The position numbers and the translations under genes were made by a program. The notes under the pieces are model-generated. The model was not told the DNA's origin. It saw nothing but the letters and a program-made list of their open reading frames with translations, and did not search any database. A stretch of DNA of 64,000 nucleotides from CAVZBT01 sp963773605 (GTDB taxonomy: Bacteria > Acidobacteriota > UBA6911). Positions 17,522 to 26,399 of this stretch are shown here, piece by piece; positions within the stretch are counted from its first letter, which is position 1, and each line of letters starts with the position of its first letter. The stretch is from the NCBI GenBank assembly GCA_963773605.1, contig CAVZBT010000007.1, positions 172,655 through 236,654 on the forward strand, read 5' to 3'.

Positions 17522-18697
17522 TCAGCCCGTTGCCAATATTTTGACGGTTTCCCCGGGGTTTTCGGCAAAGCAGACTCTGTTGCGGCCCTCTCTCTTCGCG
17601 CGGTACAGGGCGGCGTCTGAAGCCAGTATCACCTGGTGCGCGTCAAGGCGATCAAAGGCGGTATACGAAGCAATCCCGATACTGACGCTGAGGCGCACGT
17701 CCATCTGGGGGAGGTCAAAGGTGTGGTCGGCCACCGCGAGCCTCAGGTGTTCGGCCACGCGGTGGGCACCCTCCGCCGGCGTATTGGGCAGCAGCACGGT
17801 GAACTCTTCGCCGCCATAGCGTGCCACGAAGTCGGTGACCCTGAGCCGGACGCGCAGCAAGTCGGCCACCTGGCGCAGGACATCATCGCCGGCCTGGTGG
17901 CCAAGGGTGTCGTTGACCTTCTTGAAGAAATCCAGATCCAGCATCAAACAGCTCAGGGTTCCACCATAACGGCGGCACCGGGCCACTTCGGCCTCGAGCT
18001 GCTCCATCAGTCGTCTTCGGTTGTACAGACCCGTGGCATCATCGGTGTGGGCTTGCTCCTTCAGGCGCTGGTTCAGTTGCGTCAACCGCAGATCCCTCTG
18101 GCGCAACTGCTCGTTGGCGGCCGACAGCTGCTGCCTCGTGAGAATGTTCTCCAGCGAGGAGGAGAGGTGGGCGGATACGAGACACGCCAGGTGGTAATCG
18201 ATCTTGCTGAAGCGGTTCGGGCGACCGGACTCGATTTGCAGCGCCGCAGACACTTCGCCCATGGCCTGGCAGGGCAGCACCATTACCGACGCAGCCCCTT
18301 GCGGGACGCCGGTCGTGGCCGACCGTTTGGCGGCGGCGACATCGGATATCCAGAGCGGCGCGCCCGCCTTCAGGACGCTTCCGACGTAACCCGCGTCGAG
18401 CGGGAAAGTCTCGTAGCGGTCCCGGTCACCGGGACCAGAGAGCGCCCAGCGGCGGTAGGAACTGCCGTTCCTGAAGCAGATGTACACCGACTCGTCGGGC
18501 AGCCAGTTCTGGAAAGCGGTCCCAAGGCATCCTTTGAGCTCCTCGAGATCGTCCGCAACGTTCATGCGGGTAGCCAGTTCGTTCATGGCCAGCAGATCCC
18601 GGTACACTTCGAGCCCGCGTTCCTCGATCGGGACGCTCTCGCGCAACGCCTGAAGAAATCCTCTGCTGCGAGTCACAGGCGGGGGGGACAGAGCCAT
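17522..18697 (-). CDS. GAF-GGDEF diguanylate cyclase
   Basis: The 391-residue soluble protein has a GAF-like sensor domain (residues ~35-180, including LDAGYVGSVLKAGAPLWISD), a coiled coil (~185-225) and a GGDEF domain. The catalytic motif is intact (RYGGEEFTVLLP), and the substrate-binding region reads D-F-F-K-K-V-N-D-T-L-G-H-Q-A-G-D-D. An I-site R-V-T-D lies five residues before GGEEF, so product inhibition is expected. It would make c-di-GMP from GTP. It is placed between flgE and fliL on the same strand and separated from flgE by a strong hairpin, so it may be its own unit; no sigma-54 site was seen in front of it. Confidence 0.9.
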   Translation of the reverse strand: MALSPPPVTRSRGFLQALRESVPIEERGLEVYRDLLAMNELATRMNVADDLEELKGCLGTAFQNWLPDESVYICFRNGSSYRRWALSGPGDRDRYETFPLDAGYVGSVLKAGAPLWISDVAAAKRSATTGVPQGAASVMVLPCQAMGEVSAALQIESGRPNRFSKIDYHLACLVSAHLSSSLENILTRQQLSAANEQLRQRDLRLTQLNQRLKEQAHTDDATGLYNRRRLMEQLEAEVARCRRYGGTLSCLMLDLDFFKKVNDTLGHQAGDDVLRQVADLLRVRLRVTDFVARYGGEEFTVLLPNTPAEGAHRVAEHLRLAVADHTFDLPQMDVRLSVSIGIASYTAFDRLDAHQVILASDAALYRAKREGRNRVCFAENPGETVKILATG

Positions 18698-18739
18698 GAC
18701 GTCTCTCCGGACCGAACGGTCGGCACCGTGTCGGGCACG

Positions 18740-18768
18740 CGGCGGAGAGAGTTGCGCTCTCTCCGCCG
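18740..18768. terminator. Perfect 12-bp hairpin downstream of flgE
   Basis: CGGCGGAGAGAG, loop TTGCG, CTCTCTCCGCCG is a perfect inverted repeat about 20 bases beyond the flgE stop. It lacks a T-run, but its position between flgE and the cyclase gene fits a terminator or an mRNA-stabilising 3' structure. Confidence 0.6.
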
Positions 18769-18787
18769 TCGCCGCTCAGTGCCGGGA

Positions 18788-20041
18788 TTAACGCTTCATA
18801 TTGATGGCATCCTGGTAAAGCTCATCCGTCGTGGTGATCACCCGCGAGTTTGCCTGATATCCTCTTTGTGCAATAATTAGGGTCGTGAACTCCTGAGCGA
18901 TGTCCACGTTCGACTGTTCGAGCGAGCTGCCGCTGATGGTTCCTCGCCCGCCGCTCCCCGGGGAGCCTACCGACGCTTCTCCCGAGGCGAGTGAGCTGAC
19001 GAAAGTGGTTCCTTTGAATTTCAGCAGACCCTCTACGTTGGCGAAATTCGCCAGCGCCAGCTGTGCGATCGCCTGCACCTGTCCATTGTCGAAGATGCCG
19101 CTGACGACGCCGGTGTTGCCAAAGCTGATGTCTTTCAGGACGCTGGAGGTATAACCATCCTGGTTGGTGGAGGACACCGCGGAGACGGAGGCGAAGCCCG
19201 TCAAGCGGGGCGCGCCCTTGTCGTCGAGAAATTCCAGGCTGATCGTCATGTCCGCGGCACCGCTCGCCAAGCCGGTGATCGTGAGATCGGGGTTGGCCAC
19301 GGGAGCCGTAGAGCATCCCGTTCTCGTCGAACGTCAGGCTGCCGTTCCCAATGGATACGGGCGGCGCCGTCGGCAGTCCCCCGGTATCCACCGCCGGGAA
19401 TGGTTGCGTTCCAGTTCCAGGCGCCCGGCCCGGTATTCGTAAAGGTCAGCGTGACCGCGTGGGTTGCGCCCATCGAATCAAAGACCTGGACCGCAGCGGA
19501 GAATGTCCCGTTGACGACCGTCCGGCTGTCGAGATTCGCCACGACGCTGGCGGAAGCGGTGGACTTGGGAGGCATGCGCGCTCCCCTTGAGGACCGTGAT
19601 CGGCTCGAGCCCGCCGCCCTGCCCGACCACGCCGTTGACGGCCGGATACCCGAGCACCTGGAAACCCTCGGCGCTGACCAGCTCGCCGTCGCGCGTCAGG
19701 CCGAAGTTGCCGGCCCGGGTGTACGCTTGCCCGTCCCCCGTCGAAACGATGAAGAAGCCGTTGCCGCTGACGGCCGCGTCGGTCGACTTGCCCGTGTACT
19801 GGATCGACCCCTGGCTGAAGAAAGGCGACACACTGGGGACGAAGCTGCCGAGCCCTATCTGTATCGGGTTGCCGTTCCCGGAACTGTCACTCGAACTGCT
19901 GAGGAGTTCGGCGAAAGTGGCCTTGCTGGCCTTGTACCCCGTCGAGTTGATGTTGGCAAGGTTGTTGCCGATGACGTTGAGCTGCAGCGCGTTGTTGTTA
20001 AGCCCCGTCAATGCTGCGTTGAAGGCGGATGTGAGAGGCAT
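18788..20041 (-). CDS. flgE: Flagellar hook protein FlgE (three frameshifts)
   Basis: FlgE builds the hook. The N-terminus is MPLTSAFNAALTGLNNNALQ with N-L-A-N-I-N-S-T-G-Y-K. Frame breaks lie near 19580 (GGGG where GGG gives L-K-G-A-R-M-P-P-K), near 19390 and near 19302; read through, the middle continues as SASVVANLDSRTVVNGTFSA, then LPTAPPVSIGNGSLTFDENG, then VANPDLTITGLASGA. The C-terminus is intact, with SLEQSNVDIAQEFTTLIIAQ and R-G-Y-Q-A-N-S. The restored length is about 417 residues. Start 20041 has AGGAG seven bases upstream. It follows flgD by 13 bases. Confidence 0.93.
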
Positions 20042-20054
20042 CTGTGTCTCCTGT

Positions 20055-20342
20055 TTACGCGGATTGGGTTGAGTCGGCACTGGGGGTCGGGTCGATGACT
20101 TCAGTGATGGTGGTGACCCCCTTGTTGATGGCAATCAACTGCTCGAGCGAACTGAAGGTGGCGAGCTGGGCCACGAATTCCTCGTTCTTCAACGGATTCA
20201 GCGGATCCTGATTCTGCAGCTGGGCAACCAGGAGCTTCAGAAACTCGTCCTTGCCCAGGTTTTCCAGGTCCTTGGTGGTCGTTGTCGTCTGCGGGTCGTT
20301 TGCGGCGGTGGGCGTGTAGGTAATCGGACTTATGCCGGTCAT
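20055..20342 (-). CDS. flgD: Minimal hook-scaffolding protein FlgD
   Basis: FlgD caps the growing hook. The 95-residue product has only the conserved N-terminal part (LGKDEFLKLLVAQLQNQDPL, then F-V-A-Q-L-A-T-F-S-S-L-E-Q-L) and ends about 25 residues later. The tudor and FN-III-like domains that follow in the usual ~220-residue FlgD are missing. I see no evidence of a frame break: the next gene begins 13 bases later. The upstream gene's TAA overlaps this ATG (TAATG), so translation is coupled. Confidence 0.92.
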   Translation of the reverse strand: MTGISPITYTPTAANDPQTTTTTKDLENLGKDEFLKLLVAQLQNQDPLNPLKNEEFVAQLATFSSLEQLIAINKGVTTITEVIDPTPSADSTQSA

Positions 20343-20875
20343 TATGTGAGCTCCGTGGAAGGCACGCGGGGAAGAGGCTTCCCGGTGGAATCCACCGGGC
20401 AGTGGGTGACCCAGGCCGGGTCCATATTTTCGGGAACGGTACCCGTCCAGTCGAGGGTCACCAGAGCCGCGTCCGAGTACGTCTCCGCAAATCGCTCGCG
20501 CGCCCGCGGATCAGCCGCCCACTCGCCGGGGGCATGGGTTCTGAAGTAGGCCACCCACTCCGAGCCGCCGCCGACATCCATGACCTGACGCGAATCCGCG
20601 GCAAACGGGTTGGCCGCAACCGACGAGGGCTCGGCAGCGCGGCTCGAACCCTCGGAGGAGCCGCTGATGCGGCTCGGGATGTTCGCATCCCGCGACCCCG
20701 GGGGCGCGGTCTTCCGGACGGGAGCGGCCGCAGCCGCTTCGGCATCGACCTGCTGCGTCGCCGCGACGAGGCTGCGAGAGAATTTGCCCTCCGGCCGCTC
20801 CGACTGTCGCGCAACCCCACGCCCTGCGATCGATGACGTCGCCGGGCCCGACATGTTCAAAAACTCGGTTCTCAC
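20342..20875 (-). CDS. Unknown protein before flgD
   Basis: I do not recognise this 177-residue protein. It is cytoplasmic by appearance: no signal peptide and no membrane segment. The first ~100 residues are low-complexity and rich in Ala, Ser, Pro and Arg. The last ~75 (from V-M-D-V-G-G-G-S-E-W-V-A-Y-F to the end) look folded, with Trp and acidic residues. It is the first gene after a consensus sigma-54 site, and its stop codon overlaps the flgD start, so it is a real gene co-expressed with the hook genes. A FlgD partner is a guess from position only. Confidence 0.7.
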   Translation of the reverse strand: MRTEFLNMSGPATSSIAGRGVARQSERPEGKFSRSLVAATQQVDAEAAAAAPVRKTAPPGSRDANIPSRISGSSEGSSRAAEPSSVAANPFAADSRQVMDVGGGSEWVAYFRTHAPGEWAADPRARERFAETYSDAALVTLDWTGTVPENMDPAWVTHCPVDSTGKPLPRVPSTELT

Positions 20876-20934
20876 GGATCGCCTCTCCTATAGGACATTT
20901 GTTGTGGCACCGGACCTCGCGGTCCATATCCCTG

Positions 20935-20949
20935 CAAGTCGTGTGCCAA
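20935..20949 (-). promoter_or_regulatory. Sigma-54 promoter of the flgD-flgE unit
   Basis: TGGCACACGACTTGC on the minus strand is a full match to TGGCAC-N5-TTGC. It lies 60 bases upstream of the unknown gene that precedes flgD, in the 195-base gap after fliK; transcription would start near 20924. Confidence 0.85.
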
Positions 20950-21070
20950 TCCGATCCTTCCCCCGTACGGCGTTGGAAACCGGTGCGATGCCTCGTTGGC
21001 GGATGTTTCGGGATGGGCTGCGGCGGTGCGCATCAAACATCCCCGGGGCAAAAGTTGCCGGGTAGGCAAT

Positions 21071-22764
21071 TTATGCGACGGTGTGAAATGTGCTGTTCGG
21101 ACCCAGCACGGTGATCATGGGGGTGTCGACAACGATTTCGCCGGACGCCGCAGCGGTGCCGTTGAACTGCGCCGCAGCACTGCCACGCTCGGCGTGAGCC
21201 CCCGGTCCCGCCTGATGCTGCTGTCCCGCCGACTGGCGAGCATCAAACGACTGGACCGTAACGTCGAGGCGGTCCACTCGCAAGCCCTGGTCCTGGAGGG
21301 CCTGCTCGAGCACGTGCAGGTTACCCTCGAGGTATTGTTTGACGGCCGTCGACTCCGTCACGATCCGGGCCACAACGCCGGCGGCACCGGGCTCGGCGCT
21401 GATCTCCAGCCGCCCGAGGTTCGCGGGCCTGAGCTGAATGCGCAGCGCCCCCCCACCTTCCTCCGACTGCGTCTGGATGCGCTGTGCGAGCTGCATGATG
21501 AAATCGGACTGCCGCGCGGGGGCCTCGGCAGGCGCAGACCGGAGCGCAGAGCCGCGCGCCGAGCCGGAAACCGCGTAACCGGTCGACGGCACCGGGTTTT
21601 CCGGCACATCCGGTGACTGCTGCCGTGCGCGCGTCTCGAACAGGTCGCGCGGCTGGCCACGCCCTGTGCCGGCCAGGGACATGCCCGCACGCGGCGCTTC
21701 GGCTTCCGGCTCCTGCGCTTCGGCCCCGCGCGTGTCCGCTTTGGGAGCAACCGGTTGGGCTTCCGCCTTCCCCTGCCCGCGTTCCTTCCCTGCGGTCTCC
21801 CCGTCCCCGGACGGGTCTGCCGCGGCAGGGGCCACAGCCCGCAGGACCTGCGCTGCCGCATGCGTCAACGTTCCGGGAGCGCTCGAAGCTTCGCCGGCAG
21901 AAACGGCCGATCCCGGGGGTGGGTCCGGCTGAGCCAGCCGCGTATCTGCTGGGGCATCGGCGGCCTGCTCCTGTGCGGGGCGGACGGGGGGTTGAACGGG
22001 AGTGCGGCCGGTCGAACTCACCGTCGCAGGCTCCGCTGCACTCAACGATGCGGCCTCGGCGGTCGCAGCAGCGGCAGACTGGCTCCGGGCATCCGCGGAG
22101 TCGCCAGCTGAGATCTCCTGGCACGGCGCCTCTGGGCTCGCCTGCCCTCGGAAGGGTAGTAACCCGGTGCTGTTCCCCTGCACAGAGGCCTGCTCATGCG
22201 GTTGTCGGACGGCGGGCCCGGTCAGACGCCCACTTCGAAGGAGGGATAGCGCCCCGTTGTCACCGGCGGCGGGCACCTCAGCCGAGCTGACGGACTGGGC
22301 GGCCGGAATGTCCGGACCGGACTGAGGGAAACGGCCGATGCACTCCTGCCCGGGCCGCGTTGCGTCGCAGGGCGGAGGTGGCGGCACGGCCACAGGCAAC
22401 GACAGGACGGGTGAGGCTTCGTCTTCCTGTGCCGGCTCGGCATCCGCAGCCTCTTCAGACGGTTGTTCGGAGACCCCGGGCTCGATCGTGCCCGCTTCGG
22501 CAGGAGCAACAGCGCTCAGTGACTCGCTGCCGGCTCCCAGGGTGGCGCCGAGTGCGCCGCTGGCCAGCAAGGCGCCTGCGAGCTGCGCATCGACCTGCGG
22601 GGTGGCATCGCATTGCGGGCGTGCTTCCTGCTGCTCCAGTACCGCACCCGCTTCATGCATCACCGACAGGAAGCCTCCCCCGGTTCTTCCCCGGTGCCCT
22701 GCGGTTCCGCGGCATCGCTTGCGGGGGCGGCGGGGAACAGATTTGCGAGCACTTCGATTTTCAC
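21071..22764 (-). CDS. fliK: Flagellar hook-length control protein FliK (one frameshift)
   Basis: FliK measures hook length and triggers the export switch. Most of the ~560 residues are an Ala/Pro/Glu-rich linker. The C-terminal Flg_hook domain is clear (ALRIQLRPANLGRLEISAEP, then Y-L-E-G-N-L-H-V-L-E-Q-A-L-Q-D-Q-G-L). The first visible start in the long frame is at 22663, but the preceding frame has a better beginning: GTG at 22764 with AGGAG six bases upstream, reading VKIEVLANLFPAAPA. The two frames meet at a run of five G (22677-22681), where a base is probably missing. It follows fliJ by 19 bases. Confidence 0.88.
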
Positions 22765-22783
22765 GGTGACTCCTAGGGACTGG

Positions 22784-23230
22784 CTATTCGGGTTTGCGGC
22801 CGTGTCGCGAGACCACGATCTCGTCGATGGCTTTCTGTTCCTGTCGATCCGCTTCTGTGATGAACTCGGACCTTTTCTTCGTCTTCAGTGTCTCGATGAC
22901 CTTCTTGTTCTTGGATGCGACCAGTACGGCATTCTTCTGTTCGTGGAGCTCTTTCTGCAGCCGGACAATGCTTTTGTCGCTCGTTTCCGCCTCGTGGCGC
23001 AGCCGGTCGAGGTAGGGGTAGTAGAAGCAGAGTTCGTCCTGTTCGGTACGGGTGCGCCTCAGCGCTTCCAACTCGCCGAGCGTCTCCATGTGTTTCTGGG
23101 CGATCTGTTCGCGTCGCTGCCGCTCGTTTTGGAGGTCGAACTGGATGCGCGACAGGACGGTCCGCTCCCGCTCTTCGATGTTGCCGCGGTGGCGCAGCAA
23201 CGTTTCAAGGTTGAAGGAGAACTTCTTCAT
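22784..23230 (-). CDS. fliJ: Flagellar export chaperone FliJ
   Basis: FliJ is a cytosolic coiled-coil chaperone that binds the FliI ATPase ring and FlhA. The 148 residues begin MKKFSFNLETLLRHRGNIEE, the usual start, and are almost entirely helical and highly charged. Length and placement right after fliI (1 base) match the family. Confidence 0.92.
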   Translation of the reverse strand: MKKFSFNLETLLRHRGNIEERERTVLSRIQFDLQNERQRREQIAQKHMETLGELEALRRTRTEQDELCFYYPYLDRLRHEAETSDKSIVRLQKELHEQKNAVLVASKNKKVIETLKTKKRSEFITEADRQEQKAIDEIVVSRHGRKPE

Positions 23231-23231
23231 T

Positions 23232-24560
23232 TCACTTTTCTTGGGCTACTGCTTCGACCGCCGACAGGGCCGCTTCGATGCCGACCTGCTCGAGGCTGCT
23301 TTGCCTGAGGTAGGCATTCACGGCGTCGATCTTCTTCAGGGCCTGGTCGATCTTGGGATTGCTCCCCTTGACGTACGCGCCGATGTTGAGCATGTCTTCG
23401 GCCTTGTGATAGGTCGACAGCCATTCGCGCACTCGGCCGGCCTTTTCGAGCGCGGACGGCGACACGAGATCCGGCATGAGACGGCTGACGCTGGCAAGGA
23501 TGTCGATGCAGGGGTAGTGATTGCGCCAGGCGAGGTCGCGGCTCAGGACGACATGCCCGTCCAGCAGGGATCGAACGGCGTCGGCGACCGGCTCGTTCAT
23601 GTCATCCCCTTCGACGAGCACCGTGTAGAATCCGGTGATGCTCCCGCCCGAACGGAAATTCCCCGCGCGTTCCAGCAGTCGCGGCAGCAGGGAGAAGACC
23701 GACGGGGTATACCCCTTGGAGGAAGGCGGTTCCCCGGCCGCAAGCCCCACTTCGCGCTGGGCCATGGCAAACCGGGTGAGCGAGTCCATCACCAGCAGCA
23801 CGTCTTTGCCCTGATCCCGGAAGTACTCGGCGATCGTCGTGGCCACCAGGGCGGCGCGTATTCTCAGCAGGGGCGGCTGGTCGGACGTGGAGACGACGAC
23901 CACCGAACGCTTCAGGCCTTCTTCCCCGAGGTCTTTTTCGATAAATGCGCGGACTTCGCGACCACGCTCGCCGACCAGCGTGATGACGTTGACGTCGGCC
24001 GAGGTGTACCGGGCCATCATGCCGAGCAGCGTGCTCTTCCCCACCCCGCTGCCGCCGAAGATGCCGATGCGCTGGCCCTTGCCGCAGGTGAGCAACCCGT
24101 CGATCGCGCGGATGCCCGTCCCCAGCATTTCGTCGATGTTCTGACGCTCGAGCGGATTCGTGGCGGCAGGCTGCAGCGGGTACTCCTCCGCGGCTTCGAT
24201 CGGCCCAAGGTCGTCGATCGGGTTGCCCAGGGCGTCGATGACCCGGCCCAGGAGCGCCGACGAGACGGGTACGCTCGCCTGCTTCTTGCGGCAGACCACC
24301 TTGTCTCCGAGTTTCACGCCGTGCACCTTGAACAGGGGCATCGAAAGGACGTAGTTGTCCCGGAAGCCGATCACCTCGGCCGGGATCGGTTCGGCGCCGT
24401 CGCTGCCGGCGATTTCGCACAGTTCGCCCACCGATACCGGGGGTCCCTGCGACTCGACGACAAGGCCGATGGCCCGTTTCACCGAGCCGACCGTCTTGAT
24501 CAGGGTCATATGGCGCAGCTTGTGAAAGTAGCCGCTCAGGTCGATCCCCGGGTCGCTCAT
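23232..24560 (-). CDS. fliI: Flagellum-specific ATPase FliI
   Basis: FliI is the export ATPase, related to the F1 beta subunit. Walker A is IGIFGGSGVGKSTLLGMMAR; Walker B lies in D-V-L-L-V-M-D-S-L-T-R-F-A-M-A-Q-R-E, and the ITGFYTVLVEGDDMNEPVAD block is typical of the family. I place the start at 24560 because its ATG overlaps the fliH stop (ATGA); the open frame extends to 24659 inside fliH. This gives 442 residues. Confidence 0.96.
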   Translation of the reverse strand: MSDPGIDLSGYFHKLRHMTLIKTVGSVKRAIGLVVESQGPPVSVGELCEIAGSDGAEPIPAEVIGFRDNYVLSMPLFKVHGVKLGDKVVCRKKQASVPVSSALLGRVIDALGNPIDDLGPIEAAEEYPLQPAATNPLERQNIDEMLGTGIRAIDGLLTCGKGQRIGIFGGSGVGKSTLLGMMARYTSADVNVITLVGERGREVRAFIEKDLGEEGLKRSVVVVSTSDQPPLLRIRAALVATTIAEYFRDQGKDVLLVMDSLTRFAMAQREVGLAAGEPPSSKGYTPSVFSLLPRLLERAGNFRSGGSITGFYTVLVEGDDMNEPVADAVRSLLDGHVVLSRDLAWRNHYPCIDILASVSRLMPDLVSPSALEKAGRVREWLSTYHKAEDMLNIGAYVKGSNPKIDQALKKIDAVNAYLRQSSLEQVGIEAALSAVEAVAQEK

Positions 24561-25261
24561 CGATTTGAAGTCGCCCCTCCGAAAAAGCCGCGTTCCAGTT
24601 CCCGGAACTCCTCTTCGATGCGGGCATCGACATCCCCGCAATCGGTCCGCACCAGGCACCCGCCGCGCTCCATGCCCTTGTCCGCCAGCAGGACCACGCC
24701 CCGGGCGCGTTCGTCGCCCGACACAAGATCGCCCCGCTGTTCGATCACGTAGTCGTAGTCGACCGGATTCAGGTGCACGGTGACGGCCGACTTCTCGGCC
24801 GCGTGGCTGAGAGCCACCTTCACGAGGGTCTGGATCACTTCGCGGTCTGCCCGGATTTCCCGGTGGACGATCTTCCTCGCCACCTCGAGGGCCAGCTTGA
24901 CCACCTGTCGCTCGACCTCCGTGTAGAGCTTGGACTTCACCTTGCCGAGTTCCAAGATGGCGTCCGTGTACTGCCGCATCAACCCCGCGAGCCTCTTCTC
25001 GGCGCTCTCTCCACCAACCCGTTCGCCTTGTTCAAAGCCGCGCTCATAAGCGGCCTTCTCGACTTCGGCCAGGTCGATCGCCGCGGGCCGATCGGCAGCA
25101 ACCGCCTCGGGACCTGCCGCGGGAAGAACGGCTTCCGCGATCTGCATCCACGCCGGGATCTCGGCCGGCTCCGGCTGGCTTCCCTGGACCTGTGCTTCAA
25201 AGGAGAACGGCCGGATTTTGTGTGCCAGCGTCGAGCCCTGCTTGATGATCTTTATCGCCAT
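24557..25261 (-). CDS. fliH: Flagellar export regulator FliH
   Basis: FliH binds FliI and holds it inactive or at the membrane. The 234-residue protein has a variable N-terminus, the FliH helix with A-Y-E-R-G-F-E-Q-G-E-R-V-G-G (a short GxxxG-like stretch), and the C-terminal domain with LALEVARKIVHREI and the basic-acidic end resembling V-ATPase subunit E. The ATG at 25261 is the first good start. Its stop overlaps fliI. Confidence 0.93.
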   Translation of the reverse strand: MAIKIIKQGSTLAHKIRPFSFEAQVQGSQPEPAEIPAWMQIAEAVLPAAGPEAVAADRPAAIDLAEVEKAAYERGFEQGERVGGESAEKRLAGLMRQYTDAILELGKVKSKLYTEVERQVVKLALEVARKIVHREIRADREVIQTLVKVALSHAAEKSAVTVHLNPVDYDYVIEQRGDLVSGDERARGVVLLADKGMERGGCLVRTDCGDVDARIEEEFRELERGFFGGATSNR

Positions 25262-25382
25262 GGTGGCTTTCGTTTTCTGTGGGGCGCAGCAGCTCGACGC
25301 CGCTTTCGGGCGTCATAGCGATCCGGCGCAACCCCCGAGGCGGTGCCGGGGCACCGCACTTCATGATGGGCGCAAGCATGAG

Positions 25383-26396
25383 TTAGGTGACGTACTCGTC
25401 GCCGCCGCCACCCTTGAGATTGATCACGCCGTCCTCGTCGAGCTTCCGCACGATGCTGACGATCTGCTGCTGCGCGGCCTCAACATCTTTCAGCTTGACC
25501 GGACCCATCACTTCCATGTCCTCGCGCAGCATCTCGACCGCTCGCGACGACATGTTCCGGAAGAACTGGGTCTTGAGTTCGTCGCTGCACCCCTTCAACG
25601 CGATCGTCAGCGCCTTCTTGTCGAGCCGCTGGATGATTTCGCGCATCCCCTGATCGTCGATCAGCATCACGTCGTCGAAGACAAACATGAGGTTGCGGAT
25701 GCTCAAGGCCAGGGCGGGATTGTCGGTTTCGATCCTTTCCAGGATGGCGGCCGCCGCTTTGGTATCCATGCGGTTGATAAGTTCGGCGACGGCGCGGACG
25801 CCGCCATACGACTCGCGGCTGAAGTCGCCCAGGGACCGCAGTTTCTGCTCAAGGATCGTCGTGATCTTGCTGATGATGTCCGGCGAGATCTGTTCGAGGT
25901 TGGCCATGCGCATGACGACATCTGCCCGCAACTGCGCCGGGAGCGAACTCAGCAGGGCGGCGGCCTGCGACGAGTTCAGGTGCGCCAGCACCAGCGCGAT
26001 CGTCTGCGGCTGTTCGGACTGGATGAACTTCGACAGCTGCGCCGGATCGGCTTTTTGAAGGTTGTCGAAACCGACGATCGTGCTCTGAAGCGAGATGTTG
26101 AGACGGTCGAGCAGCTTCTTGGACGACTCGATCCCGAACGCCTTGACCAGCAGCTTCTTGGCGAAATCCGCTCCGCCCTGGGCCAGGCAATTCTGCGCCA
26201 TGTTCATCCGATGAAACTCTTCCAGGACGCTGTCGGCGATTTCGGGATCGATTTTGCCCAGGCGCGAGATCTCCTTGCTGATTTCCTGGATCTCATCCTC
26301 CTGCAGGTAGCGGAAGATGTTCGCGCTGGCCTCATCTCCCAGCAGGACCATCAGAATTGCCGCTTTTCTCATTCCGGCAATCTGTTCCGTCGTCAC
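25383..26396 (-). CDS. fliG: Flagellar motor switch protein FliG
   Basis: FliG is the torque-generating C-ring protein attached to FliF. The 337 residues show the N-terminal FliF-binding domain (GMRKAAILMVLLGDEASANI), the middle EHPQ-like region (here SEQPQTIALVLAHLNSSQAA), and the C-terminal charged helix (LDKKALTIALKGCSDELKTQ with F-F-R-N-M-S-S-R-A). The start is a GTG at 26396, 3 bases after the corrected fliF stop, with AAGGA upstream. A 121-base gap with no visible feature separates it from fliH. Confidence 0.96.
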   Translation of the reverse strand: MTTEQIAGMRKAAILMVLLGDEASANIFRYLQEDEIQEISKEISRLGKIDPEIADSVLEEFHRMNMAQNCLAQGGADFAKKLLVKAFGIESSKKLLDRLNISLQSTIVGFDNLQKADPAQLSKFIQSEQPQTIALVLAHLNSSQAAALLSSLPAQLRADVVMRMANLEQISPDIISKITTILEQKLRSLGDFSRESYGGVRAVAELINRMDTKAAAAILERIETDNPALALSIRNLMFVFDDVMLIDDQGMREIIQRLDKKALTIALKGCSDELKTQFFRNMSSRAVEMLREDMEVMGPVKLKDVEAAQQQIVSIVRKLDEDGVINLKGGGGDEYVT

Positions 26397-26399
26397 CGT

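Noticed and set aside
23052..24752. Plus-strand open frame opposite fliI and fliJ
   Set aside because: Shadow of conserved genes.
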